49,021 nucleotides of DNA from NCBI GenBank assembly GCA_021826315.1, contig JAKAZZ010000019.1:1-49021 (forward strand), read 5' to 3'. Origin of the DNA: Actinomycetes bacterium. GTDB taxonomy: Bacteria; Actinomycetota; Acidimicrobiia; Acidimicrobiales; Acidimicrobiaceae. A model generated the notes under the pieces. That model searched no databases and was not told the origin of the DNA. It saw nothing but the letters and a program-made list of their open reading frames with translations. Position numbers and translations under genes: made by a program. Shown one piece after another: positions 44,943 through 49,021 of this stretch (position 1 is the stretch's first letter; each line of letters opens with the position of its first letter).

Positions 44943-45871
44943 CGTGAAGTCCTCCTTTGGATCGTCGCGTAGATAATCCCAGCTAGAACCACAATCAAGA
45001 TCATCCCCGCACCGAGTGCGTCACCGAGATTAGTCTGACCAGCCAGAACGTTACCGGAAATCAAGGCTCCAAGTTGAATAGGAACAAGCGGAATGGTACC
45101 AGATGTGAGCGCTTGGGCTGTTGCGTATGCAGCGAATGAGTCCGTGAAAAGGACGATGAAAGCGGCAAAGATAGGAGGCAGCAGGAGTGGGATTCCGATC
45201 CACCTCCAAAATTGAGAGCGAGAAGCTCCCAATGATTGCGATGCATCAACCCACTCTTTTCTTATGGACTGAATGGGGGGAAGCATAATTAGAACCATTA
45301 GAGGAATCAAAAAGTACTGGTAGACGATCGCGAGGCCGGTCACAGAGTAGAGAGAAAAGCCGTGAGCGTATAGGTCAATACCGGCAGACTTCAATATCTT
45401 TGTTATGATTCCAAAATTGCCAACCGTAGCAATAAACGAGAAGGCAAGAGGGACGCCCCCCGTATTTGCAAAGACACCAGAACCAGCCGTAACGAGAGAC
45501 CGGACAACCCTATTCGAGGTGGAACTAACAGCTAAGGCTGCCATGAGACCTACAACAACCGCCACGAGAGCTGCAACGAACGAGAGCTCAATGCTCGCAA
45601 CGAAGCTCTTCAGATATACTCCGTGAACAGCTTCGCTGAAGTTCGACAGCGTGAACTTTCCGTTACCGTCCTGAAATGCAGTGGCGATAACAGAGACTGC
45701 TGGGAGCGCCAAGAACACTCCGATATATGCGATAAAGGGTATTGCACCTAAAGCATTTCTTAAGCCCTTACGGCGCCCCCGCGAACTTCGCCCAGCAGGG
45801 ACTTGGGTCTCTTCCCCAATACCTGCCGGGCGAACATTCGAATCGAGGAGCTCCTCGTTGTATTTTGTCAA
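44930..45871 (-). CDS. ABC transporter permease, PotB type
   Basis: A 313-residue permease. A polar N-terminus of about 40 residues (basic RGRRKGLRN) precedes the first membrane segment (PFIAYIGVFLALPAVSVIA). The EAA loop is DASQSLGASRSQFWRWIGIP. I prefer TTG 45871, where AAGGAG is five bases upstream, over TTG 45889, which has no ribosome site. It is the second gene of the operon, 31 bp after the binding protein. Confidence 0.87.
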   Translation of the reverse strand: MTKYNEELLDSNVRPAGIGEETQVPAGRSSRGRRKGLRNALGAIPFIAYIGVFLALPAVSVIATAFQDGNGKFTLSNFSEAVHGVYLKSFVASIELSFVAALVAVVVGLMAALAVSSTSNRVVRSLVTAGSGVFANTGGVPLAFSFIATVGNFGIITKILKSAGIDLYAHGFSLYSVTGLAIVYQYFLIPLMVLIMLPPIQSIRKEWVDASQSLGASRSQFWRWIGIPLLLPPIFAAFIVLFTDSFAAYATAQALTSGTIPLVPIQLGALISGNVLAGQTNLGDALGAGMILIVVLAGIIYATIQRRTSRWLR

Positions 45872-45902
45872 CTTCGCTCCTTGCGACAAGTTTTCAACTA
45901 AC

Positions 45903-47054
45903 TTACCCTGTTATTGAGGTCCACTGGTTAGCAACGAGAGTCTGAGCTGCAGACAACTGCGATTGCGTTGGGAACTGAGGAGTTCCACTCACCGATGGGA
46001 GAAGGCTCATGTAGGTTGAATTTACAGTACCCGCGGTCTGCATGGCTGGCAAGAGTACCGGACGCGCCAGACCCTTTAGATACAGGTTTTGACCTTCCGC
46101 AGAGTAGATGAACTCTTCCCAGAGGCGAGCAGCTGCGGGGTGCGGTGCATTCGCAGAGATTGCTTGCGCGTAATATGAAGCGTATTGCCCCTGTGCCGGA
46201 ACAAATACCTTCCAATTAACCTTGCCCTTAGTTGCTATTGCGTATGCGGCGTTCAGGTAGTCCCAGTCGATATTGACTTTGATCTGGCCGCTTTCGATTA
46301 CAGCGGGAGAGCTTTGTACTGGCACGAAGTTTCCAGCTGCTGCAAGCTGCTTGAAGTAGTTAAGGCCAGGTTGGATGTTGGAGAGCGAACCGCCATTCGC
46401 CAACGAAGCGGCATAGACTGCACCAAAGGCAGCTCCTGCGCTAGTTGGGTTACCATCAAGAGCAACAGCGCCCTTATACTGGGGCTGAAGTAGGCTGGCA
46501 AAGCTCGTTGGGGGATTAGATCCGAATGCGTCGGCATTGTATCCAATCGAGATATAGCCACCGTAGTCGTAGTACCAATTTCCAGCTGAGTCCTTTGAAT
46601 TGGCAGGAATCTGATTCCAGGAAGCAACTTTGTATGGGCTAAAGAGGTTTTGCTGTGCACCTAGAAGGGCAAATGAGGGTCCTACGTCGACGACATCGGG
46701 CTCCTTAGAGGTTCCCTTTTCAGCCCTTAATGCTGCCAGTTCCTGAGCAGATGACCCATTAGGGTTTTGGCTGTTGATAGTAATGCCATACTTCTTCTCG
46801 AAGGTCGAGATGAGTTCTCCGTAGTTAGCCCAACCTGGTGGCAGTGCAATAACGTTGAGGGTTCCCTCTTTCTTGGCCGCAGCTACGAGGGCACTCATTC
46901 CGCCGCCGGCTTGCGCCGAGGTCTCCATCGCCCAATTTGTCGATGCCGTGCTGCTCTGAGTAGAGCCACTAGAACTACTAGCACTCGACCCACATGCGGC
47001 CAACATAACCGCCATGGCTGAGCTGCCAACGGCAATTTTTACACTCTTTTTCAC
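45903..47054 (-). CDS. ABC transporter substrate-binding lipoprotein, PotD/iron type
   Basis: A 383-residue exported lipoprotein with lipobox MLAAC (Cys21) and a Ser/Thr-rich linker. The mature part begins ALVAAAKKEGTLNVIALPPG and shows the type II binding-protein pattern (EPDVVDVGPSFALLGAQ, then PHPAAARLWEEFIYSAEGQN). Homologues bind polyamines, ferric iron or phosphonates; the ligand cannot be assigned. GTG 47054 has GAAGGGAG in place. It is the first gene of the operon. Confidence 0.88.
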   Translation of the reverse strand: MKKSVKIAVGSSAMAVMLAACGSSASSSSGSTQSSTASTNWAMETSAQAGGGMSALVAAAKKEGTLNVIALPPGWANYGELISTFEKKYGITINSQNPNGSSAQELAALRAEKGTSKEPDVVDVGPSFALLGAQQNLFSPYKVASWNQIPANSKDSAGNWYYDYGGYISIGYNADAFGSNPPTSFASLLQPQYKGAVALDGNPTSAGAAFGAVYAASLANGGSLSNIQPGLNYFKQLAAAGNFVPVQSSPAVIESGQIKVNIDWDYLNAAYAIATKGKVNWKVFVPAQGQYASYYAQAISANAPHPAAARLWEEFIYSAEGQNLYLKGLARPVLLPAMQTAGTVNSTYMSLLPSVSGTPQFPTQSQLSAAQTLVANQWTSITG

Positions 47055-47955
47055 CTAAGCTCCCTTCAATGTCAGGTTCGTGAAATCGCTTGAAAGGAAG
47101 CTAGCACTAAATCAAAAAAAATTCCGTCATAACTGGAATGTTTTAAGATCTGTTAATCTGAATGTTCTAAACGGTTCATGTCCCGTTCATTTTCACATTC
47201 GACTCCTGTTTTATATGATTTCAAACAAAGCAGGTGTATTTGATTGTGCGCATTCACTAAATTTTTCATCTTTTGAGAGACTTTCGAGCAACATCTATTC
47301 GAAAACTATATATTTTCAAAACAAAACGAGTGGAAACTTCTAGGGAATAAAGTGGAAAGGCTCTCAGAACTGTAAAGCTTTAGATTCAGAAAATTTGCTC
47401 GATATTCACCGCGCTAAAGGTGCAAAATTAGCATAGGAAAGCGTCTCATTTGGGGATATACAAATTGCCTACTGAGATCTTGGTTACGGATAGCGTTCCT
47501 ACAGCTAGAGAGATAGGCGTTACTGCAAAATCGACTCTATTAGAACGTCATTCGCCTCTAGCCCCATCGAATCCGAAGGCAAATCTACTAGTGAATCTGA
47601 GAGCAAAACCGAAATCGCGCTGCCGTGCAACCACGGCGTTTAGTACCGGAGGGACAAACACTATTTGCCCTCAGGGAAAACCATTCCAAATAGGGAACCT
47701 GTTTGCTACCTAAGGTACGCCGAAAAAATTCATTCACCGCGAGTCAATCGCGCAAAGGTTTCACCCTAAGCCTTCGAAAACAATTCATAAATTTTCGCTG
47801 AAAATGAAAATCCCTACTGAAATAGTCCGCAACGCCCCCCTCAGAGAAGATCCATTAGAGTGATTCGACTCACTCCGCTATGTGAAGCAACTTTGGGAAT
47901 TTCTCCGCTACTTCGATCTAACGATGATAAGATTTCGACCGCAAGTATCAATTTC
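47055..47955. other. AT-rich gene-free stretch
   Basis: This 900-bp stretch should contain the promoter of the ABC operon at its left end. The remainder has low-quality short frames and no recognisable RNA or repeat. Confidence 0.45.
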
Positions 47956-48597
47956 AGGACGATGACACCCTCTTTGATCGCTTCTACTCTAAATTCCATC
48001 AGATCCTTCCAATCCTTCCCGCCTATGGTACCGATCCACTACTAGATGCTCTCGATAGGCACGGTTTATCAGTAGATCGCCTATTGGCAGTTACAGTAAG
48101 CAACCTCCACAATGACCACGCAGGCGGCTTACGTCGCTTTGGTGGAAGTGGCACTCCGGTATACATTCAATCCAAAGAGCTGGAATTTGGACTAGGAGAC
48201 ATTGCCAAGGCGCAAGGCCATGGCCTAGCTAGAGTCGACTACGACGATCCAAGACTCAACTAACGTCAGATATCTGGAGACGTTGAGATTGCACCTGGGA
48301 TACCTGCCATATCGACACCAAGACATACCCCTGGTCATCAAAGCTTCATGGTTGACTTTCCCCAATCAAATGGTGCGAATGGATTCATCTTTGTATTTGA
48401 TGCGGGTGACTTGAAGGAGAACTTTGAATCAGAGTTGGCCATCGGGGCGATTCATTGACGTTGAAGCTAGCGACACTCTGGAGCAGATTCGAAAGCTAAA
48501 GTCACTCGCGGTAGACAATCACATGTTCATCGTACCAGGCCACGATCCAACGGTATGGCCAACTATTGAAGAGGGTCTCCCAAGGGTATTGAAGTAA
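47956..48597 (+). pseudogene. Metallo-beta-lactamase-fold hydrolase (lactonase-like), pseudogene
   Basis: Plus-strand segments join into an MBL-fold hydrolase: FDRFYSKFHQILPILPAYGT, RLLAVTVSNLHNDHAGGLRR (the metal motif, usually H-x-H-x-DH, with the first His already replaced by Asn), then GTPVYIQSKELEFGLGDIAK. A TAA (48261-48263) follows where relatives have a Trp. The frame continues as ISGDVEIAPGI, STPRHTPGHQSFMVDF and VFDAGDLKENFESELAIG. At a GGGG run (48444-48447) the frame shifts, and it ends with FIDVEASDTLEQIRKL and FIVPGHDPTVW. The N-terminus is lost as well. Several independent lesions mean the gene is dead. Confidence 0.78.
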
Positions 48598-49021
48598 CTG
48601 TTCAACAAGAGTTGTTCCCTTGTTAGAAGTTGGCGAGTAGGTGCAATGACGGATGGGATTGGTCTGTAACTCAGTGAGGGGCTATGGCGCTCGTTACCAA
48701 GTTATTTGATAATAATCGTAGCGACCGATACTACCCTTGGTAGGTAATAGGTACCTTTAGGTCAACCAACGGTCGTATTGCACAAAAAAATACCTCGTGT
48801 TATAAGGCGGTCTTGCGGGCCATCGCCGGATGCGATTTCCGTGGCCATAGTCATGCTATTCCCAATGGCCGTTGACGAGCCACAAAAGTGCTGCGATGGA
48901 TACCGCCTTTCGCATTTGATTCTCCCATTTCAACGTTTTCTAAAACAAGGGAGAACTCTGTGGTGTATTGCGATACGGTTCACTGGCATAAAGTGTGCGA
49001 AAGTGACAACAATCTTGGCAG
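48598..49021. other. Right-edge stretch without recognisable genes
   Basis: Only short frames on both strands; a gene may begin beyond the edge. Confidence 0.4.

Noticed and set aside
1..49021. CRISPR arrays or phage structural genes
   Set aside because: No regularly spaced repeats and no capsid, terminase or integrase sequence were seen in any frame I read.

Overview
The window looks like chromosomal DNA of a bacterium with about 45-50% GC, probably an actinobacterium near the acidophilic Acidimicrobiales (Acidithrix or Ferrimicrobium type). This placement is an inference from protein style (DUF1206 membrane protein, CitB-like regulator, urease without UreE, serine-rich lipoprotein leaders, many GTG/TTG starts). 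No rRNA or convincing tRNA gene is present to test it.

Layout. (1) 1-5.1 kb is accessory DNA: a transposase cut by the left edge, a DUF1206 membrane protein, and a graveyard of MNT/HEPN toxin-antitoxin genes. The latter includes a decayed mntA-hepT pair, an HTH-MNT antitoxin followed by a hepT with an in-frame stop, and a 152-bp duplicated hepT relic. (2) 5.1-13.1 kb holds a five-gene Liv-type ABC importer on the minus strand, divergent from a CitA/DcuS-like sensor kinase and its response regulator. (3) 13.1-24.4 kb is mosaic: an AbrB antitoxin with a vapC relic, glutamate decarboxylase, an overlapping ParA + AlbA_2/HATPase pair, an ADP-ribosylglycohydrolase back to back with mazEF, a TacA/TacT (DUF1778/GNAT) pair, an IS3 fragment, and long stretches with no recognisable gene. 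(4) 24.4-39.1 kb is a co-oriented minus-strand nitrogen-scavenging cluster. In transcription order it encodes urease (ureA, ureB, ureC, ureF, ureG, ureD), an NMT1/SsuABC-like importer with a fused double permease, a TSUP permease, an amidase-signature hydrolase, a cyanuric acid amidohydrolase/barbiturase-family enzyme and a urate-oxidase-fold protein. (5) 39.1-40.8 kb contains an IS21 istB relic. (6) 40.8-42.4 kb is a small operon (class II aldolase, carboxymuconolactone-decarboxylase-like protein, MarR) with a perfect palindrome in its leader. (7) 42.8-47.1 kb is a four-gene ABC importer ended by a very strong terminator. (8) 47.9-48.6 kb is a metallo-beta-lactamase-fold pseudogene, and the right edge holds nothing recognisable.

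How the genes may work together: the 24-39 kb cluster would import a nitrogen heterocycle or ureide, open a cyclic ureide with the ring-opening hydrolase, cleave the product with the amidase to release urea (or a urea-like amide), and split urea with urease. A urate-oxidase-fold protein that keeps the binding Arg/Gln but lacks the usual catalytic His sits at the end of the cluster. The standard urate-to-allantoin partner genes are absent, so the substrate is open. This cluster, and the ParA-AlbA_2 pair, are the best candidates for an undescribed system.
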